Part shown: one piece after another, positions 39,222 through 48,500 of the stretch
How positions within the stretch are numbered: position 1 is the stretch's first letter
Layout of the letters: every line of letters starts with the position of its first letter
Assembly: GCF_017573545.1 (NCBI RefSeq)
Contig: NZ_JAGEOK010000001.1
Span: 372,001-436,000 of the forward strand
DNA from: Actinomadura nitritigenes
GTDB lineage: Bacteria; Actinomycetota; Actinomycetes; Streptosporangiales; Streptosporangiaceae
Length of the DNA stretch: 64,000 nt
Direction: 5' to 3'
Notes under the pieces: model-generated
What the model saw: only the letters and a program-made list of their open reading frames with translations
Database searches by the model: none
Told to the model about the DNA's origin: nothing
Made by a program: the position numbers and the translations under genes

Positions 39222-39253
39222 AAAAAGCCCCGCACCCGCCGCGGGTACGGGGC
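39222..39253 (-). terminator. Intrinsic terminator with T-tract between the two tiny genes
   Basis: On the minus strand a GC-rich hairpin (39227-39239 with 39241-39253, one G-T wobble, about 12 bp after allowing a small loop) is followed by TTTTT (39222-39226). It ends the transcript of the 52-aa gene 14 nt after its stop, so the two paralogs are probably separate transcripts. Confidence 0.82.
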
Positions 39254-39266
39254 CTCGGAGCGGTTC

Positions 39267-39425
39267 CTAGTTGGGTATCGCGCTCATGAACTGCGACAAC
39301 GACTCGGCCGCGGTCCCCAGCCCGCTCAGGGCGTTGTTGAACAGATGCGCCGCCCCCTCCGGCCTGCTGATGACATACCACGCAACGAAGGCGATAGAGG
39401 CCACCTTCAGATGTTTCTTGTTCAC
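39267..39425 (-). CDS. Tiny membrane protein, second of a paralogous pair (52 aa)
   Basis: A 52-aa protein starting at GTG 39425 with GAGGG about 10 nt upstream and ending at TAG 39267. Sequence features are an MNKKHLK start, one helix (VASIAFVAWYVIS), the turn RPEGAAHLF, then NNALSGLGTAAESLSQF. It aligns end to end with the 53-aa protein downstream, so the genes arose by duplication. The single helix with a short soluble tail suggests membrane insertion with a small extracellular or cytoplasmic amphipathic segment. No family name is known to me. Confidence 0.65.
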   Translation of the reverse strand: MNKKHLKVASIAFVAWYVISRPEGAAHLFNNALSGLGTAAESLSQFMSAIPN

Positions 39426-39566
39426 TTCAACCACCCTCTGCGATCGGATGCCTACGGAGTGTAGTTCCCAAGGGTGGCCGTACGGAGATCAAGGCAGGGC
39501 AAAGTCGGGGTCAGGTCCGCTTGGAGCGGGGACCGGGGAGCGGGGCGCGAGGCGCGAGGCGCGGGC

Positions 39567-39863
39567 TCAGCCGCCGTGCTCGGTGAGGTACTCGATGTAG
39601 AAGGGCCGGAGGGCGTCGGCCATCTCGCCCTGTCCCGCGTGCGTGAACTCGCGCAGCAGCGACAGCCCGTGGAGGAGGTCGAACTCGGCGCGGTCGACCT
39701 CGCCGGTGGCCGCGGCGGCGGCCGGGATGGCGCGCAGCAGGTCCCACAGGAAGCCCACGTCGTGCCGCTCCTTGGCGCGTTCCATCGCCCGGTCGTGGAG
39801 CTCCTTGGACGACAGGGTCGACAGGTCGTCCTGCTTTCCGTCCTCAGACGTCACATCCGCCAT
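39567..39863 (-). CDS. Small conserved acidic protein, function unknown
   Basis: A 98-aa soluble, acidic, mostly helical protein (SKELHDRAMERAKERHDVGFLWDLLRAIPAAAAATGEVDRAEFDLLHG) without Cys or membrane segments. It looks like a small actinobacterial conserved family, but I cannot name it. ATG 39863 has no ribosome site but a TAGAGT -10 six nt upstream, so a leaderless transcript is likely. The LCP gene upstream on the same strand ends 62 nt away. Confidence 0.65.
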   Translation of the reverse strand: MADVTSEDGKQDDLSTLSSKELHDRAMERAKERHDVGFLWDLLRAIPAAAAATGEVDRAEFDLLHGLSLLREFTHAGQGEMADALRPFYIEYLTEHGG

Positions 39864-39869
39864 GGACCG

Positions 39870-39875
39870 ACTCTA
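39870..39875 (-). promoter_or_regulatory. -10 hexamer TAGAGT, predicted leaderless start
   Basis: On the minus strand TAGAGT ends 6 nt before ATG 39863; CGGTCC lies between them. Confidence 0.5.
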
Positions 39876-39925
39876 TGCCACGCCGGCGCCCGGTCGGGGC
39901 CCGCGGGCCCCGCCGGGCGCGCGCC

Positions 39926-41038
39926 TCACTTCTGGACGAGGTCGGACGGGATGGGCTGCCCCTGCTTGAGCGCGCCGAACAGCTCCGACGCCTTGGTCCT
40001 GTCCCAGGTGATGTAGGCGCCGACGCTCGGCGAGGACCCGGTGCCGCCGATCGGGACGGTCGTCGTCACGCCGCCGTTGGACACGCTGCGCATCGCCCAC
40101 ATCATCCGCACCAGGTCGTACAGGTGGTCGCCGTCGTCCACGAGGAAGTTGCTGGTGGAGTGCAGGGCGAGCGGGACGCTGCGGAACGGGTTGAGGAGCG
40201 TCGCCGGGCTGGACGCCTTCTTCATCAGCGCGCCGAAGAACTGCCGCTGGTGCTCGACGCGCTCCAGGTCGGCGCGGGCGTAGTGGCGGCTGCGGACGTA
40301 GCCGAGCGCGTCGCTGCCCTTGAGGTTCTGGCAGCCGGCCTTCAGGTCGATGCCGGCCTTGGGGTCCTTGAGGTCCTCCTTGACGCAGATGTTCACGCCG
40401 CCGACGGCGTCCACCACGCCCACGAACCCGTTGAACCCGATCTCGGCGTAGTGGTCGATGTGCACGCCCGTGGCCTTCTCCACCGTCTGCGCGAGCAGCT
40501 TCGGCCCGCCGAACGCGAACGCCGCGTTCAGCTTGTTGGAGCCGTGCCCCGGGATGGGGACGTAGGAGTCGCGCGGGAGGCTGACGAGGGACGTGCCGCC
40601 GGCGCCGTAGTGCAGCAGCATCATCGAGTCGGTGCGCCGCCCGGCCGCGTAGCCGGTGTGGAGCTTCTTCTGGGCCGCCTTGTCCAGGCCCTTGCGGCTG
40701 TCGGAGCCGACGATCAGCCAGTTGGTGCCGGGGGTGTCGGCGACCCGCCCCGGGTAGTCGACGAGGACCGACTCCCGTTCCAGCCGGGAGTCGAGGTAGA
40801 AGTAGCCGCCGACGATCAGCAGGACGAGCACGGCGGCGATCACGCCGAGGACCCGGGGCCAGCGGCGCCGCCTGCGGCGGCGCACCGGCGGGCCGCCCGC
40901 CGGTCCGTCCGGGTACGCCCGGCCTCCGGCGAGCTGGTCGCCCGCGTACGGATCGTCGTACGGGTCGCCGTACGCCTCCCGCCCGTAGGCGGCGTGCTGG
41001 TGCTCCGCCCGTACGGAGTCGTGCCTGTCGCGGGCCAC
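39926..41038 (-). CDS. LytR-CpsA-Psr (LCP) family cell-wall glycopolymer ligase
   Basis: A 370-aa type II membrane protein. It has a Tyr/Asp/Pro-rich cytoplasmic N-terminus, a run of Arg (53-59), one membrane helix (about 63-83) and the extracellular LCP domain. Conserved LCP elements are RRTDSMMLLH, SLPRDSYVPIPG, KLNAAFAFGG and YVRSRHYARADLERVEHQRQFF, which include the Arg and Asp residues that bind the polyprenyl-pyrophosphate donor. LCP enzymes attach teichoic-acid-like or other polymers to peptidoglycan. GTG 41038 follows GGAGGAAGG. It is divergent from the ABC exporter. Confidence 0.93.
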   Translation of the reverse strand: MARDRHDSVRAEHQHAAYGREAYGDPYDDPYAGDQLAGGRAYPDGPAGGPPVRRRRRRRWPRVLGVIAAVLVLLIVGGYFYLDSRLERESVLVDYPGRVADTPGTNWLIVGSDSRKGLDKAAQKKLHTGYAAGRRTDSMMLLHYGAGGTSLVSLPRDSYVPIPGHGSNKLNAAFAFGGPKLLAQTVEKATGVHIDHYAEIGFNGFVGVVDAVGGVNICVKEDLKDPKAGIDLKAGCQNLKGSDALGYVRSRHYARADLERVEHQRQFFGALMKKASSPATLLNPFRSVPLALHSTSNFLVDDGDHLYDLVRMMWAMRSVSNGGVTTTVPIGGTGSSPSVGAYITWDRTKASELFGALKQGQPIPSDLVQK

Positions 41039-41244
41039 GCCGTCGTCCTTCCTCCGTGTCCGGCCACCGGGCCCGGCCGCCGGTCATGCCGTAGACCCTA
41101 GACAAACGCGCGGAGTGCCGCGTCCATCCGGCGCATGATTGTCCACACCTCCAAATCACCGCGTTATGTGACATGTGAAACGGACAGCGTCCCCCTTAAG
41201 GCGCACACTGCCCTTCGGTGGCACAGACGCGCGGAGGGCGGCGC

Positions 41245-43263
41245 ATGGGCGCGAGGCTGCGTATCGCCGGAAGGTTCCTGCTGTTCGCACGCCGGCGGCG
41301 CCGGCCGGATCCGACCGGCGCCGGGCCGGACGACCCGTTCGAGTCGCAGCTGCCGGAGCTGTCGGCGCACGTGTGGCACGCCAGGGACGGCGAGCTCGCC
41401 GAGACCGGGATGGGCACCATGGCCCGCAGGCTCCCCGCGGTGATCGCGCAGGCGGCCGGGCTGGCCTGGCGCGCGAACCGCGCCGACACGGCCGCGACGA
41501 TCTCCCTCAACCTCGCGGCCGGGCTGTTCACCGCGTTCGGGCTGCTGGCCACGACCGGCGTGCTCACCGCGCTGTTCAGCGCCGGCCCGACGCCGGGCCG
41601 GGTCCGCGACGCGCTGCCGTCGCTGGCGCTCGTCGCGGGCTCGGTGGCGCTACGGTCGGGCCTGCAGGCCGCCGCCGGCTGGACGCAGGCCCGCCTCGAA
41701 CCGCAGGTGCAGCGGCTGGTCGAGCTGCGGCTGTACGAGGCCACCACGGCGGCGGACCTGACCGCCCTCGACGACTCGGCGTTCCTGGACGACCTGCAGC
41801 GCGCCGAGACCCGCGGGATGAACGCGGCGCCCCAGGTCGTCCAGCACGCCGTGGACGTGCTGACCGGCGCCGTCGGGATGATCGCGGCCGCCGGGACGCT
41901 CGGGGTGCTGCACCCGCTGCTGCTGCCGCTGCTCCTGCTCACCGCGGTCCCGGAGGGCTGGGCGTCGGTGCGCGGCGCCCGGATGCGCTACGCCACGATG
42001 CTCGCGCTGGTCGGCGTCGCCCGGCGCAAGTGGATCCTGTCCAACCTGATGACCGAGCGGCGGCACGCCGCCGAGGTCCGCGCCTTCACGATGCGGCCGT
42101 TCCTGCTCGGCGAGTACGACCGGTTCGCAGCCCACCAGCGCCGCGTCGAGCTCGGGCTCGCCCGCCGGCAGACCTACGTGAAGATCACCGGGGACGCGCT
42201 GAAGGGCGTCGCGACCGCCGGCGTGTACGTCGCGCTGGGGGTCATGCTGTGGCGGGGATGGGTGCCGCTGGCCGTCGCGGGCACGGCCGTCCTCGCGATC
42301 AGGAGCGGGCAGACGTCCCTGGTGAACCTCGTGTTCGCGGTCAACCAGTGCTACGAGGAGGGCCTGTACTTCGGCGACTACCTCGCCTTCTGCGACACGG
42401 CGGAGGCACGGATCCCGCGCCGCGCCCTCTCACCGCCGTCCGGCCCCGGTCCCCGGGCCGGGCGGCGTGTGCTGCCCGCCGCGTTCGACCGGATCCGGGT
42501 CCGGGACGTCACCTTCACCTATCCCGGCTCCGACGCCCCGTCGCTCAACGGCGTCTCGCTGGAGATGCGCCGCGGCGAGGTCGTCGCGCTCGTCGGCGAG
42601 AACGGGTCCGGCAAGACCACCCTCTCCCGGATCATGGCCGGGCTCTACGACCCCGACGGCGGCGAGGTCCGCTGGGACGACGTGTCCCTCGCCGACGTCC
42701 CTCAGGACGAGGTGTGGAGCCGCGTCGCCGTCATCGCGCAGGAGTACACGCACTGGCCGATGACCGCCCGGCAGAACATCACCATGGGCCGCGGACCCGA
42801 GCGCCGCGCCGGCGGGCCGGAGGACCCCGCCGTGCTGGCCGCCGCCCGCGCGTCCGGCGCCGACGAGGTCGTCGCGGACCTCGCCCGCGGCTACGACACG
42901 CTCCTGGACCGCCGCTTCCGGGGCGGCGCCGAGCTGTCCGGCGGCCAGTGGCAGCGGCTCGCCGTGGCCCGCGGCTTCTACCGGGACGCGCCGCTGCTGA
43001 TCTGCGACGAGCCCACCGCCAGCCTCGACGCCCGCGCCGAGCACCTGCTGTTCGACAGGATCCGCGACCACGCCGCCGGACGCACCGTCCTGCTCATCAC
43101 CCACCGGCTCGCCAGCGTCCGCTACGCCGACCGCATCTACGTGCTGGAGCACGGCAAGGTCACCGAGGAGGGCGACCACGACGCCCTCATGGCCGCCGGC
43201 GGCCTCTACGCCGACCTCTACAGCCTCCAGGCGGCCGCCTACCGGAGCGGCGACGGCGTCTGA
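41245..43263 (+). CDS. ABC exporter with fused membrane and ATPase domains
   Basis: A 672-aa half-type ABC exporter. The N-terminal membrane domain has several helices (for example TAATISLNLAAGLFTAFGLLATTGV, and LTGAVGMIAAAGTLGVLHPLLLPLLLL). The C-terminal ATPase has Walker A GENGSGKTT (about 451), signature LSGGQWQRLAVARG, Walker B LLICDEPTASLD and the switch His in LLITHRLASV. It would act as a homodimer or heterodimer. Similar exporters serve peptide natural products, but no precursor or maturation gene is next to it, so the cargo is unknown. ATG 41245 follows GGAGG at 7 nt. Confidence 0.9.
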   Translation: MGARLRIAGRFLLFARRRRRPDPTGAGPDDPFESQLPELSAHVWHARDGELAETGMGTMARRLPAVIAQAAGLAWRANRADTAATISLNLAAGLFTAFGLLATTGVLTALFSAGPTPGRVRDALPSLALVAGSVALRSGLQAAAGWTQARLEPQVQRLVELRLYEATTAADLTALDDSAFLDDLQRAETRGMNAAPQVVQHAVDVLTGAVGMIAAAGTLGVLHPLLLPLLLLTAVPEGWASVRGARMRYATMLALVGVARRKWILSNLMTERRHAAEVRAFTMRPFLLGEYDRFAAHQRRVELGLARRQTYVKITGDALKGVATAGVYVALGVMLWRGWVPLAVAGTAVLAIRSGQTSLVNLVFAVNQCYEEGLYFGDYLAFCDTAEARIPRRALSPPSGPGPRAGRRVLPAAFDRIRVRDVTFTYPGSDAPSLNGVSLEMRRGEVVALVGENGSGKTTLSRIMAGLYDPDGGEVRWDDVSLADVPQDEVWSRVAVIAQEYTHWPMTARQNITMGRGPERRAGGPEDPAVLAAARASGADEVVADLARGYDTLLDRRFRGGAELSGGQWQRLAVARGFYRDAPLLICDEPTASLDARAEHLLFDRIRDHAAGRTVLLITHRLASVRYADRIYVLEHGKVTEEGDHDALMAAGGLYADLYSLQAAAYRSGDGV

Positions 43264-43276
43264 CCTCGGCCTCCGC

Positions 43277-43310
43277 CCGGGCCCGGCCCGCACCCCGCCC
43301 GCGGGCCCGG
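43277..43310 (+). terminator. Possible hairpin terminator after the exporter gene
   Basis: A 9-bp stem CCGGGCCCG (43277-43285) with CGGGCCCGG (43302-43310) and a 16-nt loop lies 14 nt after the exporter stop. No T-tract. The moderate length makes it tentative. Confidence 0.4.
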
Positions 43311-43353
43311 ACCGGAGTATCTGATCTTGGTCTCGCGGGCCGCCCGGCGTCAT

Positions 43354-43359
43354 TAGGAT
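43354..43359 (+). promoter_or_regulatory. -10 hexamer TAGGAT, predicted leaderless start of the VWA gene
   Basis: TAGGAT ends 6 nt before GTG 43366 and CCTCCG between them does not resemble a ribosome site. A TTGGTC (43327-43332) upstream is 21 nt away, too far for a standard -35. Confidence 0.5.
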
Positions 43360-43365
43360 CCTCCG

Positions 43366-44661
43366 GTGATCATCAGACGACCCCTCGCCGGCGGCTGCCT
43401 GCTCGCCCTCGCGGCCGCCCTGACGATGTCCGGGGCACCCCCCGTCTCCGCCGACGACGGCGGTGCCGCGGAGCCGCCCAAGGTGGAGCTCGTGCTCGAC
43501 GTCAGCGGCTCCATGCGCGCCCGGGACATCGACGGGCTCAGCCGCATCGCGGTCGCCCAGCGCTCCTTCGGCGAGGTGGTCGACGCCCTGCCCGCCGAGA
43601 CGCAGCTCGGCATCCGGGTGCTCGGCTCGCAGTACCGCTTCCCCGGCAGCCCCAAGTCCGTCGGATGCCGGGACACCCGGCAGATCGCGCCGGTCGGGCC
43701 GGTGAACAAGGCGGAGGCGAAGGCGGCGATCGCGACGCTGCGCCCCACCGGCTGGACGCCGATCGGGCTCGCCCTCCGCGCGGCGGCCAGGGACCTCGGC
43801 GCCGGGGAGACGACGCGGCGGATCGTCCTCATCACCGACGGCGAGGACACCTGCTCGCCGCCCGACCCCTGCGACGTGGCCCGCGAGCTGGCCGCCCAGG
43901 GCACGCACCTGGTCGTGGACACCCTCGGGCTCACCCTGGACGCCAAGGTCCGGCAGCAGCTCACCTGCATCGCCGACGCGACCGGCGGGACGTACACGGC
44001 CGTCCAGCACCAGCAGGACCTGACCGGCCGGCTCAACCAGCTCGTCCAGCGGGCCGGGACGACCTACAAGCGGACCCCGCACAAGGTGGAGGGGGGCGCG
44101 GGATGCGCCGACGCCCCGGTCCTCTCGCCCGGCGTGTACACCGACCGGGAGCGGTTCGGCGAGCACCGCTGGTACCGGGTGGTGGTGGCGCCGGGGCAGG
44201 AGCTGCGCGCCTCCGTGAGCGTCGCGCTCGACCGCCGGCTGAACCCCGACTACGGGGTGCTGCTGCGCGCTGTGTCGAAGGACGGGCAGGAACTCGTCCG
44301 CGGCACCGACGCGGGCAGCGGGCGCACCGACGTGCTCTCCACCGGCCTGCGCTGGTCGGACCAGAGGAAGGACGGGGCGGACGCGACCGCGTCCCCCTCG
44401 CCGGACGGCGGAACCGGCGGGGACCCGGTCTGCATGGTGGTCAGCAACTCCTTCTCCGCTCCCGGCGCGGTGCGGGCGGCGGCGCCCGGCATGCCGGTGG
44501 AACTGACCGTCGACCTGGTGCCGTCCTCGGACGCCCCCGGCGGTCCCGACCTCGGCCGCGGCTGGCTCCTCCTCGTCGTGCTCACCGCCACCGGCCTGGT
44601 CGCCGGTCTGATCATCGGATGGCTCGCCCGCTGGCGGATCGCCGTCTGGAAGGAGAACTGA
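43366..44661 (+). CDS. Secreted, membrane-anchored von Willebrand factor A (VWA) protein
   Basis: A 431-aa protein. The signal peptide (IIRRPLAGGCLLALAAALTMSG, cut near VSADD) is followed by a VWA domain with the MIDAS motif DVSGSM (Asp45-Ser-Gly-Ser), the Thr in RPTGWTPIG and ITDGEDTC. A beta-rich region with Cys pairs follows (CADAPVLS, CMVVS). The C-terminal helix (LLLVVLTATGLVAGLIIGWLA) anchors it in the membrane with a short basic tail. It likely binds a partner through a metal ion on the outer face. The secreted partner gene follows after 2 nt, so they form a pair. The start is GTG 43366, leaderless. Confidence 0.88.
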   Translation: MIIRRPLAGGCLLALAAALTMSGAPPVSADDGGAAEPPKVELVLDVSGSMRARDIDGLSRIAVAQRSFGEVVDALPAETQLGIRVLGSQYRFPGSPKSVGCRDTRQIAPVGPVNKAEAKAAIATLRPTGWTPIGLALRAAARDLGAGETTRRIVLITDGEDTCSPPDPCDVARELAAQGTHLVVDTLGLTLDAKVRQQLTCIADATGGTYTAVQHQQDLTGRLNQLVQRAGTTYKRTPHKVEGGAGCADAPVLSPGVYTDRERFGEHRWYRVVVAPGQELRASVSVALDRRLNPDYGVLLRAVSKDGQELVRGTDAGSGRTDVLSTGLRWSDQRKDGADATASPSPDGGTGGDPVCMVVSNSFSAPGAVRAAAPGMPVELTVDLVPSSDAPGGPDLGRGWLLLVVLTATGLVAGLIIGWLARWRIAVWKEN

Positions 44662-44663
44662 CC

Positions 44664-45524
44664 GTGCGCGCCACGCCTCGTCTCGCCGGCTCCCTGCTCG
44701 CCGCCTCCGCCTCCGCCGGCGGCCTCCTTCTCCTCGCCGCCGGGCCGGCCGCCGCCGGCGGCTCGCCCGCGCCCCGCCCGACGGTCGGCACGGCCGGGAC
44801 GTCCTTCCTGACGGCCACCGTCGTGGAACCGGGACAGCCGGTCCGGGTGTCCGCGTCGACCGGCGACCATCTGTACTGGTCGTTCGCGGCCTCCGCCGGG
44901 CAGACCGACCGCGTCACCGTGACCGTCACGCTGCCGCCGGCGGGCGGCCGGCACGGCGCCGCGACGTACACGGCCGACGTCTTCGACGGGCTGCGCCGCC
45001 GCCAGGCGTGCACGGCCGGGCCGCAGAACGCGACCGCCGCCGCGGGCGCGGCGAGCGTCCGGCTCCGCTGCACGCTGCGGCAGGTCCGCGCGTGGGCCGA
45101 GCCCTGGTCGGACGATCCGCTGCCCGGCACCTACTACCTGCGCCTGTCGGCGAGCAGCCTGCCCGAGCAGGACCTCGGGCAGCGGATCCAGGCGGACGTG
45201 CGGATCAGCGCGCGGAACGGCGACGCGCAGCCGGCCGGGGCGAAGCTGAAGGCGCCCCTGTCCCCGGCCGTCAATCCGGGGACGACCCTCGCTCCGGGCG
45301 CCGCGCCAGAGGCGTCGCCGTCCGCGGCGAGTTCGGCTCCGAAGCCGTCCGACCGCGTCAAGGGCTGGTTCTCCTGGCCGTCCAGCCGGTGGTGGTGGAC
45401 GCTCGGCGGCGGGGTCCTGGCGGCCGCCGCCGCCGTCGGGGGGTACAACCTGACCCGCCACCCGCGCCACTGGTCCTCCACGCGGCGCTCACCCGCGGGG
45501 CCGGGCCGGAGCGGTCAGATGTAG
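44664..45524 (+). CDS. Secreted, membrane-anchored partner of the VWA protein
   Basis: A 286-aa protein with a signal peptide (LAGSLLAASASAGGLLLLAAGPAAAGG). The outer beta-sheet-like domain opens with VEPGQPVRVSAS and has WSFAASAGQTDRVTVTVTLPP and Cys pairs in RRQACTAG and VRLRCTL. A Pro/Ala/Ser linker leads to a C-terminal membrane helix (WWWTLGGGVLAAAAAVGG). I do not recognise the family. GTG 44664 has AAGGAG six nt upstream and follows the VWA stop by 2 nt, so translation is coupled. The stop overlaps the convergent AAA gene by 10 nt. It likely works with the VWA protein at the cell surface. Confidence 0.78.
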   Translation: MRATPRLAGSLLAASASAGGLLLLAAGPAAAGGSPAPRPTVGTAGTSFLTATVVEPGQPVRVSASTGDHLYWSFAASAGQTDRVTVTVTLPPAGGRHGAATYTADVFDGLRRRQACTAGPQNATAAAGAASVRLRCTLRQVRAWAEPWSDDPLPGTYYLRLSASSLPEQDLGQRIQADVRISARNGDAQPAGAKLKAPLSPAVNPGTTLAPGAAPEASPSAASSAPKPSDRVKGWFSWPSSRWWWTLGGGVLAAAAAVGGYNLTRHPRHWSSTRRSPAGPGRSGQM

Positions 45525-48500
45525 GGGCCGAAGGCGTTGGCGCTCGTGTCGTCCGGGGGCGTTTCGGGGAGGTCTTCCGGGCGGAGGAGGCGGACCTCGG
45601 CGGGGTCGATGGCGGCGGGGTCCGCGTCGTGGGCGGCGGTGATGCGCTGCGCCTGCCGGGACACCGCGGCGTCCAGCAGGTTCCGGACGAGGCGGGCGTT
45701 GCCGAACGAGGAGCCGCGCGGCTGGGCGGCGACGAGCCGGCGCAGCGCGCCCGGGACGCCGGGGTCCAGGGTGAGGCCGGCCGTCGCCGCCATCAGCTCG
45801 AAGATCGTGACGAGCTCGTCGTCGGAGTAGTCGGGGAAGCGCAGGACCTGCGGGAAGCGCGACTCCAGGCCCGGGTTGGACTTGAGGAAGCGCTCCATCT
45901 CCGCGTCGTAGCCCGCCACGATGACCACCAGGTCGGCGCGGTGCTCCTCCATCAGCCGCAGCAGCTCGGCGATCGCCTCGTGGCCGAAGTCGCGCTGGTC
46001 GCCGCCGCCCGTCGAGGTCAGCGCGTACGCCTCGTCGATGAACAGCACGCCGCCGAGCGCCCGCTCGACCGCGGCCCGCACCCGGGGCGCGGTCTGCCCG
46101 ATGAACTCGGCGACGAGGTCGGCGCGGGTGACCTCGACCAGGTGCCCGGACGACAGCAGGCCGAGCCGCGCGTACACGGCCGCGATCAGCCGGGCGATGG
46201 TCGTCTTCGCGGTGCCGGGGTTGCCCATGAACACCATGTGCCGGGTCGGGGCGGTCAGCGGCACGCCGGCGTCGCGGCGCAGCTGCTCGGCGCGGGCCTC
46301 GGCGACCAGCGCGTCCACCTGCCGCTTGATCTCCTTGAGCCCGATGAGCCGGGCGATCTCGCCGAGCGGGTCGGTGGAGACGTCGCCGCCGGCGCGGGCG
46401 AGGGCGTCGGGGACGTCCTCGAGGAGGATCTCGTCGAGCGACTCGCCCTCGTCGACGACCCCGTCGGCGAGCACGCGGCGGCCCTGCATCGCGACCGCCC
46501 GGTCCAGCAGGTTGATCATGATGCGGGCGTTGCCGAAGCCGTTGTCGCGCGGCGCGGCGTGGGCGAGCGCGCGGACCTTGTCGAGGACGCCGGGGGCGAG
46601 CGCGAACCCGCCGTCGGCGGCCTTGCCCGCGAACACCTGCACCAGCTCGTCGTCGGTGAGGTCGGGGAAGTGGACGTTCCGGGGGAACAGCGCGGCGAGG
46701 TCGGGATGGGACTTCAGCAGCCCGTTCATCTCCGCCTGCGGCCCGGTCAGCACGACCACCAGGTCGTCGGTGTGCGCCTGGACGGTCGTGAGGAGCACGT
46801 CGAGGACCTCGCGGCCGCGCGCGGCGTCCGCCGCCGCCGCGACGAACGCGTGCGCGTCCCGGACGACCAGGACCCCGCCGAGCGCCTGCTCGACGGCGCG
46901 GCGCACCCGCAGCACGCTCTCGGTGGCGTACTCGCCGAGCAGGTCGGCGCGCTCCACCTCCACCATGTGCCCGGACGACAGCACGCCGAGCCCGGCGTAG
47001 ATCCGGCCGAGGATCCGCGCGACCTTGGTCTTGCCGGTGCCGGGGTTGCCGGTGAACACCAGGTGCCGAGGGCGCGCGGCGAGCGCCATGCCCGCCTCAC
47101 GGCGCAGCCGGGCCGCCTTGGCCTCGGCGACCAGCGCGTCCACCTCACGCTTGACGGGCGCGATGCCGGCGCAGGCGGCGAGCTCGGCGAACGGGTCGGT
47201 CTCGGCGGGCCGGCCCGGGATGAGCCGCTGCGGCAGGTCGGCGGCGGTCACCTCCGGGACGTCCCGGTCGCCGCGGGCCCGCGCGGACGCGACGCACTGC
47301 GCCGCGGTGTGCTCGGCGAGCCGCGCGCCGCGCAGGTTCAGCAGCGGCTGCGTCCTGCTGAGCAGCACCCCGGCGGTCGCGGCGACCTCGGCCGGCACCT
47401 CGGCGCCCCGCGCGCGCACGGCCCGGGTGAACAGCTCGGCGAAGTCGTCCTCGGCGAAGTCGTGCGTGCGGACCACGTCGAACGCCCGGACGAGCGCCGG
47501 GTTGGCGTCGAACAGCCGCCTGTCGCCGCCGGGGCGGCACAGCGCGACGACGTCCAGGCGCGGCGAGCGCGCCATGAGCCGGCGCAGTTCCTCGACCGCC
47601 GCAGCGCCGCAGCGCTCGTAGGAGACCAGCCGCTCCAGGTCGTCCACGACCAGCAGCATCCGGCCCTCGACGCAGTCGCGGACGCGGGCCTGGAGCCACA
47701 GCGCGGCGTCGCTCACGCCGAGCGAGGCGAACACCTGGTCGGAGACCCACAGCGCCTCGCGGACGGCGCCGCCTGCGGCCAGCCGCCGTTCCAGCAGCTC
47801 GACGGCGGTGCCCTTGCCGGTGCCCTCCGGGCCGGCGATCAGCAGCCGGACGGGCCGCTCCCCCGCCAGGCGCGCCGCCAGCGCGTCCTGGACGGCGCGT
47901 GCCAGCTCCGGCTGCCCGACCAGCTCGCCGCCCCCCTCGTCCTGCGGCGGGCCGTCCTGGACGGCCTCGCCCGGCCCGGGCGGCGCCTCCTTGCGGACCT
48001 CGCGCGCCGCGTCCGGGGAGAGCAGGCCGACCAGCGGGTTGGCGACGCGGCGCGCCGCGAACAGCCGCCGCAGATCGGACTGGAACGGGCGCACCGGGAC
48101 GCGGCAGCGCGGGCTCGTCGGCGCGTCCGGCAGGCCCTGCACGGCGCCGGTGACGCGGACCGCCATGTCCAGCCAGGCCCGCGCCGCGTCCGCCTCCCCC
48201 GCGACCAGCCCGCGCGCCAGCCACCCGCGCACGTCCTGCTGCCACGCCTCGACGGAGAACCCCGCGCGGACCGCGCGGAACCGCTCCTGCACGTTCTCGT
48301 AGCGGTCGGCCCCCAGCGCGACCGCGAACTCCGCCGGGACGGCCGCCGCCTCGGCCGCCAGCAGCAGCTTGGCCAGTGCGGCGTCCGCGCCGTCGCCGTC
48401 CAGGACGGCCTCCGACAGCCGCGCGTGCGCCGCGTCGAGACCGTCGCACGCCCAGCCGAGGTACCCGACGGGCCCGGCCAGCTCGGGCAGGACCTCCAGC

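Noticed and set aside
41245..43263. Lanthipeptide export locus, suggested by the ABC exporter
   Set aside because: No lanthionine synthetase or precursor peptide was found on either side.
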